Positions 47,493 to 56,772 of a stretch of 64,000 bases of DNA are shown here, piece by piece. The notes beneath the pieces were generated by a model. That model was not told where the DNA came from, searched no databases, and was given only the letters and a program-made list of their open reading frames with translations. The stretch's first letter is position 1. Each line of letters opens with the position of its first letter. Made by a program: the position numbers and the translations under genes. This stretch comes from Nitrospirota bacterium (lineage in GTDB: Bacteria; Nitrospirota; Nitrospiria; Nitrospirales; UBA8639): positions 1 through 64,000 of the forward strand of contig RFGF01000105.1 of assembly GCA_003695915.1 (NCBI GenBank), in the 5' to 3' direction.

Positions 47493-48185
47493 ATGGACAC
47501 GACGATCCTCATGGCTTTGATCCTAGGGCTCACGATGGGCATGAGCCATGCCTTTGATCCGGACCATCTTGTGGCGATGAGTACGTTCGCGGCCGAGTCG
47601 GAGAGCGTGCGGGACGCCTCCTGGCTCGGCTTTTGGTGGGGCGCCGGCCATACGCTCGCGCTCGGACTGGTAGGCGGGACCGTGCTGATACTGGATCTCG
47701 CTATCCCACCATCCTGGGCGGTGGGGATGGAGGGCTTGGTCGGGATCATGATCATCGTCTTGGGGGGACGATTGCTCTGGCGGGTCGTCCGTCGACCTGT
47801 GATCGTGCATCATCATGTGCATCGTCATGGTCAGCATATCCATCGACATTTTCATCTTCACGGGCATGAAGTCCCCGTCCACCATCATGGGGAAGGTACG
47901 TGTATGCAGGCCCTCTTGGTGGGGATTGTCCATGGCATGGCAGGCAGTGCGGCCTTGAGCGTGATGGTGATGGCGAGCATGCCGACGGTGTGGCTGGGGT
48001 TGGTGTACATGATCGTCTTCGGAATCGGCTCGATCGGCGGGATGCTGGCGATGAGCGCGCTGATGAGCCTTCCGTTTGCTTTTCAGCACAGGCTATTCTC
48101 GACATGGCATCGGTCGCTGCGAATGAGTACCGCGCTGGTGGCCATCGGGTTCGGATGTTATCTGACATGGGCAGCGCTGGGATAA
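47493..48185 (+). CDS. NicO/UreH-type metal transporter
   Basis: 230-residue inner-membrane protein. Helix 1 contains HAFDPDHLVAM, the NiCoT-type HA-x-D-x-DH signature, and helix 2 contains GFWWGAGHTLAL (the second signature). A His-rich loop (VIVHHHVHRHGQHIHRHFHLHGHEV split at about residues 104-128) lies between helices and likely collects Ni or Co. The C-terminal half has FGIGSIGGMLAMSALMSLPF. GAGGAAC precedes the ATG. Nickel or cobalt is the probable substrate; no urease or hydrogenase is in the window. Confidence 0.85.
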   Translation: MDTTILMALILGLTMGMSHAFDPDHLVAMSTFAAESESVRDASWLGFWWGAGHTLALGLVGGTVLILDLAIPPSWAVGMEGLVGIMIIVLGGRLLWRVVRRPVIVHHHVHRHGQHIHRHFHLHGHEVPVHHHGEGTCMQALLVGIVHGMAGSAALSVMVMASMPTVWLGLVYMIVFGIGSIGGMLAMSALMSLPFAFQHRLFSTWHRSLRMSTALVAIGFGCYLTWAALG

Positions 48186-48397
48186 CGATCTTGTTTGCAT
48201 GTCGCGGCCGTCTTTGAGAATGGCGTAAAAAAACCTACGTGAAAGCAACATCACAAAATCTTGTGGTCGAGAGCGGGGCCGTCACAATGCCCAATGTTTG
48301 GGCATGCTGCTCGTGATCCTCGTTCGATGAGCGTTCTCGTCGATCGGATCTGGCGTTATGCACAACGTTATCCACAGAACGTGTTTATGAACGGCGA

Positions 48398-50332
48398 TCA
48401 TCGTAAGTCCTTGTTGTGCAATGATGGCGAATCTTCATCTCTTGCCCGGATGATCGGCAAACGCAGGCTCGATGATGGCAGGATCACGATGGTGGGCGGA
48501 TTCTCGGACACTGGGGCAAAATGATCGCGGTCGGCTCCGGCAAGGGCCAGCCGAATGCGGTGATGCCGCTTGAATTCATACGAAGTCGGCAAAAGATCGA
48601 AGACTAGGGTGGCAGGGATGTCTGGCTCCATCGGCTGGGCGTCCTTCCGCAGGTAGGTCCGATACGGCACGCCCGGGATCCAATCGGCTGGCGGATCGTG
48701 CAGACGACGGTGCAGGGCTCTGAGCATGCCTTCCGTGACATAGGTCACTCGTCCTGTCTCATCGACGTCTTCTAAGTAAGCAAAGACCGCCAAATCCCTC
48801 GCAGACGAACGGACGCGGAGCGTCACGACCGGATGCCCGGTCACTTCCAGATCGACCTCCAACGGCGAAGACGTGAACGTCAGGAGTCGAGTATCGCGCT
48901 CGGCGCGGTCGGGATAGGGGTTCGTCAGCGATGTTCCGATCAGGGTATCCCAGCGGGTCTGATGGCCGGTGCCGGTCGTCAAATCCATTTGATAGGTCAG
49001 CGGCGCTGCAGCGGATGACGGTGGCTCGTCAGTGAGCGTCTTGTCGGGTGAGAGAAAGAGGGTAAGCGGGGTCGAAGATGGCGGCCAGATATCCGTCGCG
49101 TTCCATTGTTCTTGACCCATCGTGTAATAATGAATGGGCGGCTCGTCAGATATGCCGGTGTCGATGCCTTTGAGATGCGCGTCGAAAAATTTCAGGAGCT
49201 CGCCGGCATGGTCGAAGGTCGCCGGCCCCAAATGGCCGGGACTGATCCGCCGTTTGCCGCCATGATCCCACGGGCCGATGATCAACTTATCCCCTGGATT
49301 ACGGTAGGCCAAATAACGTTTGATGGCGGCCAGGGCATAGCCGCCGTCGAACCACCCAGAATAGCTGTAGACCGGCACCTCCGTGCGACGAATGGTCTCT
49401 GCATAGGTCCGCGGGCTGAGCTGGTCGATAGAAGTGGTCATTTGCGAAGGCGGGGGATCGTCGCGAAAGATCAGGCCCTCGGCCTCCCGATGCGGGTTCC
49501 AATTGGCGGCATGCTCCGCCACGGCCTGTCGAAGCAGCCGTCGATCGACATCTTGGTCGACCGGACGGACACCGCGAAGAAAGAACCGGCTGACCCAGCC
49601 GCCGAAAGGCAACTCATTGGCATCGAGATGGCGATTGATCCAAGTCCACGTGCTGGTAAACCATGCGAGATGGATGCCTCCGGGAAAGACAATCTCGGGA
49701 TACAGGTCGAAGGCCGAAAACATTGGGGCGACCGCTTTCACGGCGGGATGGTGATTCAGGAGGAGGAATTCGGCTGCCGTGCCGTTATACGAAATGCCCA
49801 GGGCACCCACACGGCCATTGGACCACGGTTGTCGGACGATCCACTCGACAATCTCCGTGCCGTCGCGAATTTCCTGGGGCGAATAGGCATAAGGACGGGT
49901 GCCGAACGATGCGCCTGAGCCGCGCACATCCACATCGATCCAGGCATAGCCATTCGCCAGGAATCGTTCGGCATAGGCCGCCATGAGCCCCCGCGGGCGA
50001 TCGCCGTTGAAGAGCGAGAGCGGCCAACGGTAGTCGATGCTCCGCCAATAGCGGGTTTGATGCAGGATGGCAGGAAGTCGCGTATCCGGGGTGCGATCTC
50101 GCGGCAAATAGAGATCCACGGCCAATTTGGTCCCGTCCGACATGGTAAGGTAGAACGAAGTCCGATCCCATGCGTCTGCGACGACATTGCCGGCATAAGG
50201 CCGGGGTGCCTCGAGGACAGGCATGGGCCATCCCTGCGCAGAGGGCGTCAAAAGCCACGCGATCGTCAACAGCAGAAAGGCCAGTCCGCGAAGATGGGTT
50301 CGTTCGGGAACGGAGGTTTTTGCATATGGCAT
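48398..50332 (-). CDS. CocE/NonD-family hydrolase, exported
   Basis: 644-residue serine hydrolase of the CocE (X-Pro dipeptidyl-peptidase S15) type. A signal peptide (GLAFLLLTIAWLLTPSAQG) is followed by the alpha/beta core: YWRSIDYRWPLSLFNGDR, nucleophile elbow LGISYNGTAAEFLL, acid region SGWFDGGYALAAIKRYL with GPWDHGG. The C-terminal half is a jelly-roll (PSSYEFKRHHRIRLALAGADRDHF like). Acts on esters or amides in the periplasm; substrate unknown. Its ATG overlaps the start of the opposite-strand gene by 7 bases. Confidence 0.9.
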   Translation of the reverse strand: MPYAKTSVPERTHLRGLAFLLLTIAWLLTPSAQGWPMPVLEAPRPYAGNVVADAWDRTSFYLTMSDGTKLAVDLYLPRDRTPDTRLPAILHQTRYWRSIDYRWPLSLFNGDRPRGLMAAYAERFLANGYAWIDVDVRGSGASFGTRPYAYSPQEIRDGTEIVEWIVRQPWSNGRVGALGISYNGTAAEFLLLNHHPAVKAVAPMFSAFDLYPEIVFPGGIHLAWFTSTWTWINRHLDANELPFGGWVSRFFLRGVRPVDQDVDRRLLRQAVAEHAANWNPHREAEGLIFRDDPPPSQMTTSIDQLSPRTYAETIRRTEVPVYSYSGWFDGGYALAAIKRYLAYRNPGDKLIIGPWDHGGKRRISPGHLGPATFDHAGELLKFFDAHLKGIDTGISDEPPIHYYTMGQEQWNATDIWPPSSTPLTLFLSPDKTLTDEPPSSAAAPLTYQMDLTTGTGHQTRWDTLIGTSLTNPYPDRAERDTRLLTFTSSPLEVDLEVTGHPVVTLRVRSSARDLAVFAYLEDVDETGRVTYVTEGMLRALHRRLHDPPADWIPGVPYRTYLRKDAQPMEPDIPATLVFDLLPTSYEFKRHHRIRLALAGADRDHFAPVSENPPTIVILPSSSLRLPIIRARDEDSPSLHNKDLR

Positions 50333-50895
50333 CGATGTTCGGTCACGGTGCTGTCGCCATCGCATTAGGAGTCTATCAGCCTCGGGTGTGGTGGACGCCG
50401 CGTTTTTGGCTTTTTTCTCTCATCTGTGCGATTCTACCAGATTTGGATGTCGTGGGATTTGTGCTGGGTATTCCTTACGATCATCCATTGGGGCATCGGG
50501 GATTCACGCATTCCTTGTTGTTTGCTGGATTCGTGGGCGTCATGGTCGCCGCCTGCGCCTTTCCTTCGTTGCCTCGATGGACTACGGACTGGTGGCGGTT
50601 GGTGCTGCATTTTTCGGCGGTGACGGCTTCGCACGGTGTTCTGGATGCCATGACCGATGGCGGATTAGGAGTCGCGTTTTTTGCACCATTCGATCACACC
50701 CGGTATTTTTTCCCGTGGCGGCCGATTCGTGTGTCTCCGATCGGCATTGTTCCGTTTTTTTCATGGAAGGGCATCATGGTCGTGATCAGCGAGGCAGTAT
50801 GGATTGGCGCATTGGTCGGGCTGCTAGCCATAGGCCGAGCGCTCGTTCAGCGCGCCCGTGCGCGGGTTGCGATCATTCCGGCTGATCGTGACTAG
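50326..50895 (+). CDS. Membrane-bound metal-dependent hydrolase (YdjM/DUF457-like)
   Basis: 189-residue integral membrane protein. The metal-binding residues are in FGHGAVAI, CAILPDLDVVGF, HRGFTHSLLF and ASHGVLDAMTDGG, the pattern of the YdjM family of membrane-bound hydrolases. Four to five helices are visible. GGAGG lies about 9-10 bases before ATG 50326. It starts within the first codons of the divergent CocE-like gene. Confidence 0.85.
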   Translation: MASMFGHGAVAIALGVYQPRVWWTPRFWLFSLICAILPDLDVVGFVLGIPYDHPLGHRGFTHSLLFAGFVGVMVAACAFPSLPRWTTDWWRLVLHFSAVTASHGVLDAMTDGGLGVAFFAPFDHTRYFFPWRPIRVSPIGIVPFFSWKGIMVVISEAVWIGALVGLLAIGRALVQRARARVAIIPADRD

Positions 50896-50978
50896 TGCGG
50901 AACCCCACGTTTAGCAGCATGCGCTTGACGGGATGAGTTCGAGTTCCGTCACGCCACGCGAACACGAGGGAAGGAGCT

Positions 50979-52199
50979 ATGACGGTTCAACTTGGCACCG
51001 CGGATCGTCCCAGGGAATCTCGGGCAGTGCCGGCCTGGTTACGGCTGGGGTTTCGCCCCTTTTTTCTCAGTGCCGCTGGATTCTCGGTGGTAGCGATGGC
51101 GGTATGGACAGCAGTGTGGACGTTCGAGCGTCCATGGCTTGCCGTTTCAGTCCCGGCCACGTTATGGCATGCCCATGTCATGCTCTTTGGCTATACCTCG
51201 GCTGTGATTGCCGGATTTCTGCTGACCGCCGTACGAAACTGGACAGATCTTCCGACCTTGCGCGGGACGCCGCTTTTGGCGGTTTGGTCGGTCTGGCTGT
51301 TTGCCCGGATAGCCTGGTTCCTGCCTTGGGAGGCCGATGCTCTTCTTCCGGCAATGGCTGCGGTGTGCGATCTCGGTTTTGGGTTCGCTATCTGTTGGGC
51401 GTTGGCTTTGCCGCTCGTACGAACTGGACAACAGGCGCAACTGGTGATTGTCGCCAAAGTGGCGGTGTTCGTTGTGGCGAACGGTCTCTGCTATCTCACT
51501 GTGCTGGGGTTCTGGGAAGCCGGATTCGACTGGGGGATTCGATTGGGTGTGTACACAGTGATATCCTTGATTCTGGTGCTGGGCCGCCGGGTCATTCCGA
51601 TGTTCATCGCGCGCGGGGCAGGGTATCCGGTTCAGCCAAAAAACTACGGCTGGGTCGATCGTCTCGCACTCCCATTGTTTCTGGCATTCGTATTGGCTGA
51701 TTTGTTTCTCGGGCATCCGACGGTGACGGCCTGGCTCGCCGGACTGCTGGCAATCGTGTATGGGTGCCGACTCTGGGGATGGCATACCCCGGGGATTTGG
51801 CGGAAGCCGCTCCTCTGGGTCTTGTACATAGGGTATAGTTGGGTGGTGGCTGGCTTTGTGCTCACCTGCCTGGGTTGGTGGTGGCCGATTTCACCGTATC
51901 TTCCTCTTCACGCATGGACGGCTGGCGGCATTGGGGTCATGACGATCGGGATGATGACTAGGGTTACGCTCGGCCATACTGGTCGCAATGTTCTCGATGC
52001 CCCTTCCGGCGTGGGACCTCTGTGTGGGCTGATCGTGGCGAGCGCTTTCTGTCGCGTGATGGGACCGTGGCTGTGGCCTGAGAGAGAAGCGGTATGGATT
52101 GTCCTGTCCCAAATTACCTGGATCCTTGCGGGACTCCTGTTTTTGTGGATTGCGGCGCCCTTGCTTGTTCGTCCGTCCCTGGAGAGCCCCGACGACTGA
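50979..52199 (+). CDS. nnrS: NnrS-family membrane protein
   Basis: 406-residue inner-membrane protein with about 12 helices. NnrS proteins contain haem and copper and protect cells against nitric oxide and nitrosylated iron complexes. Family marks: LRLGFRPFFLSAAGFSV, HAHVMLFGYTSAVIAGFLLTAVRNWT, GRRVIPMFIARG and LHAWTAGGIGVMTIGMMTRVTLGHTGR, with several conserved histidines. AGGAAGGAGC precedes the ATG. It fits an organism exposed to nitrite and NO. The next 455 bases (to 52654) hold no gene or site that I can support. Confidence 0.93.
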   Translation: MTVQLGTADRPRESRAVPAWLRLGFRPFFLSAAGFSVVAMAVWTAVWTFERPWLAVSVPATLWHAHVMLFGYTSAVIAGFLLTAVRNWTDLPTLRGTPLLAVWSVWLFARIAWFLPWEADALLPAMAAVCDLGFGFAICWALALPLVRTGQQAQLVIVAKVAVFVVANGLCYLTVLGFWEAGFDWGIRLGVYTVISLILVLGRRVIPMFIARGAGYPVQPKNYGWVDRLALPLFLAFVLADLFLGHPTVTAWLAGLLAIVYGCRLWGWHTPGIWRKPLLWVLYIGYSWVVAGFVLTCLGWWWPISPYLPLHAWTAGGIGVMTIGMMTRVTLGHTGRNVLDAPSGVGPLCGLIVASAFCRVMGPWLWPEREAVWIVLSQITWILAGLLFLWIAAPLLVRPSLESPDD

Positions 52200-52654
52200 T
52201 TTCCTCTCTTGCCAGCCAGCCATGACGTGTGCTGGTGCAATCCATCCTGTTCCGCGGTGCTGTCGGCTGCCGTGCTACCTCCCGTCGTCCTTGGCGTCGA
52301 TTGCGAGCATGTTCGAACAAGCCATGAAACGAGGTGCGTCATCCGCTGAGCGTCAGCCCTGCTCACACTTCGTGCCCGGAGGTGAGTGACCAGGGCTTTC
52401 TTTCGCTGCGTGCAACCCTTCTCGTTGGTGAAGATCGACCATCAGCGATTGCGTCTTTCGGAGAGAACCGGGACAATACACGCAATCGGGTTGCTGCCTC
52501 CGAATTTATCCGCTCTTTCTCACGGGACAGAGCCCCATGCGTTCGGATGTCGAGCCTCCGTTCTTTTCCTTCAGCAGCATCTTCCATGATTCGGCCATTC
52601 ATCATGTACCGGCTTCCAGCGATGCGCCGACCTCGATGAGCAGCGAGGGTTCGA

Positions 52655-54526
52655 ATGACAGCTGACGAATCGCAGTCTTTGTTGGCGGGCATCAACGTGT
52701 TCAGCCATGCCGATCCATCGGTCCTACAGGACCTGGCTGTCGCGATGGAGCAGGTCAGGCTTCCGGGCGGGGCGACCTTGTTTCGAGAAGGGGATGAGGG
52801 GGACGAACTCTACATCGTGGTCCGGGGAAGACTCAGAGCGATGAAAGGGTGCCCCGGCTCATCCTGTCTGCCTCCCGAACAAGGTATGGATGCCTATCTC
52901 GGTGAAATCGGGCGAGGTGAAGTCGTGGGAGAATTGGCGCTTCTGACACAGGAACGACGCTCGGCGACCGTTATCGCCGTTCGCGATACGGAGCTTCTGA
53001 AGCTCTCGCGTGAAGCGTTCTTGCAACTCATCCACACACATCCCTCGTTGCTCGAACGGCTCATGCGCATGCTCGCTCACCGCCTGCGCGGCCAATCCCG
53101 ATCGCTCTGCGCACGAGCGCCGATCGCCAATATCGCGCTGGTGCCACTCACGTCGAGCCGTCTGATCGCGGAAAGCCTCGAGGCGCTTACCAAAGCCATC
53201 ATGGAGCTGGGGTCGGTCCTTCGTGTCGACAGCGTCACCGTCGATCGACAGTTGGGGGAAACAGGGATTGCGCAGATCCCCATCGAGAGCGCAGCGCATT
53301 CAGCTCTCGGGGGCTGGCTCGATGATCAAGAAGACCGCTACCGTTTCATGCTGTATGAATGCGATCGAACATGCACGCCGTGGACACAACGCTGCATTCG
53401 GCAGGCTGATCTCATTGTCCTGCTCGCCTCCGCCCATGCTCCGTCGGAACGCACCGCGCTGGAAGCTGAGCTGTTTGATCCTCCCCGGCAAACAGCAATC
53501 GCGCCTCTCGAACTGATTCTTGTTCATCCAGAGGGGCATCGCCAGCCGATGAACAGCGATCGATGGCTGTCTGCGCGCCAGGTGAGCACGCTCTATCATG
53601 TGCGTGCGCATCGATCGGAAGAGTACCGCCGAACGGTGCGACTCCTCACCGTTTGCGCCAGCGGGCTCGTGCTCGGCGGAGGCGGCATCCGGGGTGTGGC
53701 GCATTTGGGGGCGATCCGCGCGCTGGAAGAAGCCTCCATCGCCATCGACGCGATCGCGGGGACGAGTATGGGAGCCGTGATTGCCGGCCAATACGCGATG
53801 GGGCTCGACCACCGGACCATGTTCGAGATGAACCGGGCATGCTGGAAAGACCGATGGCCTATGAACGATTATACGATCCCGTTTGTTTCCTGTCTGGCCG
53901 GCCGCAAATTGGACGAAAGGCTCCAGCACATGTTTGGCGAACGCCGTATCGAAGACCTCCCGTATCGATATTTTTGCCTGTCTACCGACTTGACAACGGG
54001 AGCCGCACGGGTGCATCAACGAGGGGAGATGTGGAGATATATTCGCGCGAGTTGTGCCTTGCCGGGGATTCTCCCGCCGGTCTTCGAGGAGGGCCATCTG
54101 CTCGCTGATGGGGCTCTCGTCAACAACCTGCCGGCGGATATCATGAAACGGATCTGTGGCGGGCCTGTTATGGTGATCGATACCAGTCCATCGTTTGAAC
54201 AGAAAGAACGCCGACTCCCTGATGAGGATACGCCCCGCACGATCCGGCTGCTTTGGAGCAAGCTCTATCCCTTGGCTCCACCATGCCGATGGCCCAGTCT
54301 CTTTGACATCCTTGCCCGGGCTGTGACAGTTGGCAGCTTAGAGAAAGAGCGGTGGGTCAAAGACCATGTAGATCTGTATCTTCATCTGCCAGTAGACCAC
54401 TTTCGGATCAATGATTATGGGGCCTTCGAACGGATTGTAGAGGTCGGGTACCGATGGACACAGAAGAAGCTCGCGCAATGGGCCCGCGAAGGACCCGAGA
54501 AGGACGATTGTTCGCCACTTGGCTGA
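52655..54526 (+). CDS. NTE-like patatin phospholipase with N-terminal cNMP domain
   Basis: 623-residue protein with the layout of neuropathy-target-esterase relatives. Residues 10-140: cyclic-nucleotide-binding domain (LFREGDEGDELYIVVRGRLRA, GEVVGELALLTQERRSATV). Residues about 160-330: NTE-type linker region. Residues about 340-500: patatin hydrolase with oxyanion motif VLGGGGIRGVAHLG, nucleophile S371 in GTSMGA and D485 in ADGALVNNLP, forming the Ser-Asp dyad. Predicted to cleave lysophospholipids or phospholipids, gated by cAMP or cGMP. GAGGG lies upstream of the ATG. A separate cNMP-binding gene follows on the opposite strand. Confidence 0.92.
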   Translation: MTADESQSLLAGINVFSHADPSVLQDLAVAMEQVRLPGGATLFREGDEGDELYIVVRGRLRAMKGCPGSSCLPPEQGMDAYLGEIGRGEVVGELALLTQERRSATVIAVRDTELLKLSREAFLQLIHTHPSLLERLMRMLAHRLRGQSRSLCARAPIANIALVPLTSSRLIAESLEALTKAIMELGSVLRVDSVTVDRQLGETGIAQIPIESAAHSALGGWLDDQEDRYRFMLYECDRTCTPWTQRCIRQADLIVLLASAHAPSERTALEAELFDPPRQTAIAPLELILVHPEGHRQPMNSDRWLSARQVSTLYHVRAHRSEEYRRTVRLLTVCASGLVLGGGGIRGVAHLGAIRALEEASIAIDAIAGTSMGAVIAGQYAMGLDHRTMFEMNRACWKDRWPMNDYTIPFVSCLAGRKLDERLQHMFGERRIEDLPYRYFCLSTDLTTGAARVHQRGEMWRYIRASCALPGILPPVFEEGHLLADGALVNNLPADIMKRICGGPVMVIDTSPSFEQKERRLPDEDTPRTIRLLWSKLYPLAPPCRWPSLFDILARAVTVGSLEKERWVKDHVDLYLHLPVDHFRINDYGAFERIVEVGYRWTQKKLAQWAREGPEKDDCSPLG

Positions 54527-54563
54527 GCCGGAAGATCTGAGCGGCTGAAACTCGAGCCGCTGC

Positions 54564-55034
54564 TTACGACAGTCCCCACAGCGCATGCTCGAGAAGATAT
54601 TCGTTCCAACGGCGAATACGCCGAGCCAAGACCTGTGCCACTCCGAGAATCAAGACATACCCCATGTCCGGATGTCTCCGGCATTCATCGCGAAGGGTGG
54701 CGCAATTCCAGGCCAGAACGGTGACGTCGGTTTGGGCAGCCACGGTTGCCGATCGAACGCCTTCTTCGACCAAACTGATTTCCCCGACAATTTCGCCGGG
54801 ACCGAGCGTCAAGACCTCGACGTTCGCATCTGCATTGCTCAAGGCCAGTTGAACGGTCAGGGTCCCGTCCACGACGAAAAACACTTCGTCACCTTGTGTC
54901 ATCTCCACAAAAAGGATGGCACCGGCTTCATAGTGCCGGGTCTCCGCCAGGGAAATCAGGCGCTCTAGGTCGTGATCGGAGAGGTTCTGGAATACCGGAG
55001 AGGACCGTAACAGGGTGATGAGCTGTTGTGCCAT
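54564..55034 (-). CDS. Stand-alone cyclic-nucleotide-binding protein
   Basis: 156-residue protein that is essentially one cNMP-binding domain: AGAILFVEMTQGDEVFFVVDGTLTVQL, LGPGEIVGEISLVEEGVRSATV. The phosphate-binding cassette GEISLVEEGVRSATV has Val-Arg in place of the usual Pro-Arg, and there is no C-terminal helix-turn-helix, so it is not a CRP-type transcription factor. The last 40 residues are helical. GAGGTG lies near the ATG. It is the last gene of a four-gene minus-strand set (hydrolase, enolase-like, GH3, this one). Confidence 0.88.
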   Translation of the reverse strand: MAQQLITLLRSSPVFQNLSDHDLERLISLAETRHYEAGAILFVEMTQGDEVFFVVDGTLTVQLALSNADANVEVLTLGPGEIVGEISLVEEGVRSATVAAQTDVTVLAWNCATLRDECRRHPDMGYVLILGVAQVLARRIRRWNEYLLEHALWGLS

Positions 55035-55042
55035 AATTCACC

Positions 55043-56746
55043 TCACAACGGGAGTTCGCGTTCCGCTTTCCGATCATCGAATTCGTCAAGCATGGCAAAC
55101 TGCTGGGCAAAAGCGGGATCGGCCGTAAGCCGGAGAATTTTAAACTGAGCGTCGTGTCGGCCCTGCTCCACCATTCGTTGCCGATACCGGTCGAATTCCC
55201 CCCGACGGACCAGACGGATGACGGGTGGATCGAGCCGTTGGGAATCTCGTTTGCTTGCATATTCCTGATTCTGGCGACGAAGGGCCTGATCCAGCCGCAC
55301 CACCAATTGTCGCGCCTCCTCGCGGGAAGGAGGCGAATCGAATTCGATCAAAAAGGCATATCGAGGCACGCGATCTGCAAACTCTCCGATGGCAGCAATG
55401 AATTCATACGCGCCAGGAAAATCCGTCAATCCCTCTGCGACCGCCTCGATCACCTGGCGCTCGTAGAGTTTTTCACCTGTAAAAGAAACCACGCCTTTTC
55501 CTTTTTGCACGAAACGAATCATGGGGGTGCGATGATAATAGCCCGTCACTTCGACCATGTCGTTCATGTTGTAACGGTACAGCCCCCCGAGCGTCGTGAC
55601 ATAAATAAAATATTGTTGTCCTTCTTCCAACTCATCGAGAGTCAACAGATCGAGCGGTCGCGGCGGCCGATCTTCGTCAGCGGGATAGAACTCATAAAAA
55701 TTCGTGGGGACGGCAAGCACGCCGCTGTCGCCTTCGTCCGAGAGGGGAATGGATCCGCGGTGTTCGCTCGACACATATCCGATATCGCGGATGGCCAGAT
55801 CCTCGGAAAACATCGCCGTCAAGCGTTCAAGATAGAGTTTGGCCATGCCGCCTTTCCAGCATGTCACGATTTTCATGTGCGGCCAGATCGCGTTCGGGAG
55901 CAAGGTTCCTCCGTTCGTCTTTCTGGCGCACTCCTCGAGAAACGCGGCTCTCGAGGGATCCGGAGAAAGCCGTGATTGGATGAGCGAGGCCAGCGGAGAG
56001 GGAGTCGGGGCATCGAGCGTCAGCGTTCCATCGCGTACATCTCGAATGATCGATGCCGAATACTCGGCTAGTCGTTCGGCAAGCAGAAGGATGGTGCTGG
56101 GGTTACAGGCGAACATGACCGACAGCGACTGGCCGGCAGCGATTCGGAGGAGCGTGTAGTATCGCGCGGTATAATCGGGTATGGTGCAGACTTCGTACGG
56201 GCAGGCGTAGACGGTCTGCATGGCAGCAGGCATATTCCGATACATGTGGCCGGATTCGGCGCCGCACGGAGTGCCGCACGGCGCATACGATTCGATTTCC
56301 GGACTGATGACTGTGAGAATCTTCCCGGAAAACATCGTCCGATGCGCCTGATACAGCGTATACAAAAACAATCGGACAAGTTGGGATTTCGCACTCCGGC
56401 TTTCTGGAGTGACCGGAATGTATTTGGGGCGACCAGTCGTGCCGCTGGTCGTGGCGAAAAAGATGGGGGATTCGGTGGTCAGTTGGAGCGGGTGCCCCTG
56501 CATTTGGGCGTCGATGTAGGGTCGGTGTTCTTCGTACGAGAGAATCGGTACGCGCTTTTTGTATTCTCTGATGGACCCGATCCCATCGAATGTGAACCGG
56601 CGTCCGAACGCCGTCGGCGCATTTTTTTGGAGAATGTGTTGCAGCAGTCGATCTTGTACGACCATGGGTGTCCGACAGTGAGCCGTAAATTGCGACAAGG
56701 TCCGAGGTCCCGTCACCGCCAGAATCATGTGCATGGCTAGAGACAT
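55043..56746 (-). CDS. GH3-family acyl-adenylating amidosynthetase
   Basis: 567-residue member of the GH3 (auxin-responsive) family, which activates carboxylic acids with ATP and joins them to amino acids. ATP-binding motif 1 is FFATTSGTTGRPKYIPVT; the motif-2 region is IRDIGYVSSEHRGSIPLSD and YIYVTTLGGLYRYNMNDMVEVTG; motif 3 is FVQKGKGVVSFTGEKLYE. Plant GH3 enzymes make auxin and jasmonate conjugates; bacterial versions are almost uncharacterised. The start at 56746 was chosen because family similarity begins after it; upstream codons oppose the enolase gene. The start is 27 bases from the enolase-like gene. Confidence 0.9.
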   Translation of the reverse strand: MSLAMHMILAVTGPRTLSQFTAHCRTPMVVQDRLLQHILQKNAPTAFGRRFTFDGIGSIREYKKRVPILSYEEHRPYIDAQMQGHPLQLTTESPIFFATTSGTTGRPKYIPVTPESRSAKSQLVRLFLYTLYQAHRTMFSGKILTVISPEIESYAPCGTPCGAESGHMYRNMPAAMQTVYACPYEVCTIPDYTARYYTLLRIAAGQSLSVMFACNPSTILLLAERLAEYSASIIRDVRDGTLTLDAPTPSPLASLIQSRLSPDPSRAAFLEECARKTNGGTLLPNAIWPHMKIVTCWKGGMAKLYLERLTAMFSEDLAIRDIGYVSSEHRGSIPLSDEGDSGVLAVPTNFYEFYPADEDRPPRPLDLLTLDELEEGQQYFIYVTTLGGLYRYNMNDMVEVTGYYHRTPMIRFVQKGKGVVSFTGEKLYERQVIEAVAEGLTDFPGAYEFIAAIGEFADRVPRYAFLIEFDSPPSREEARQLVVRLDQALRRQNQEYASKRDSQRLDPPVIRLVRRGEFDRYRQRMVEQGRHDAQFKILRLTADPAFAQQFAMLDEFDDRKAERELPL

Positions 56747-56772
56747 GGGTGTTCTTGTGTCGCAATGAAAGC

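Noticed and set aside
49106-49918. 270-codon plus-strand frame opposite the CocE-like gene
   Set aside because: Antisense shadow of the CocE-like gene with no motif.
53300-54097. 265-codon minus-strand frame inside the patatin gene
   Set aside because: Antisense of the patatin and its linker; no ribosome site or domain.
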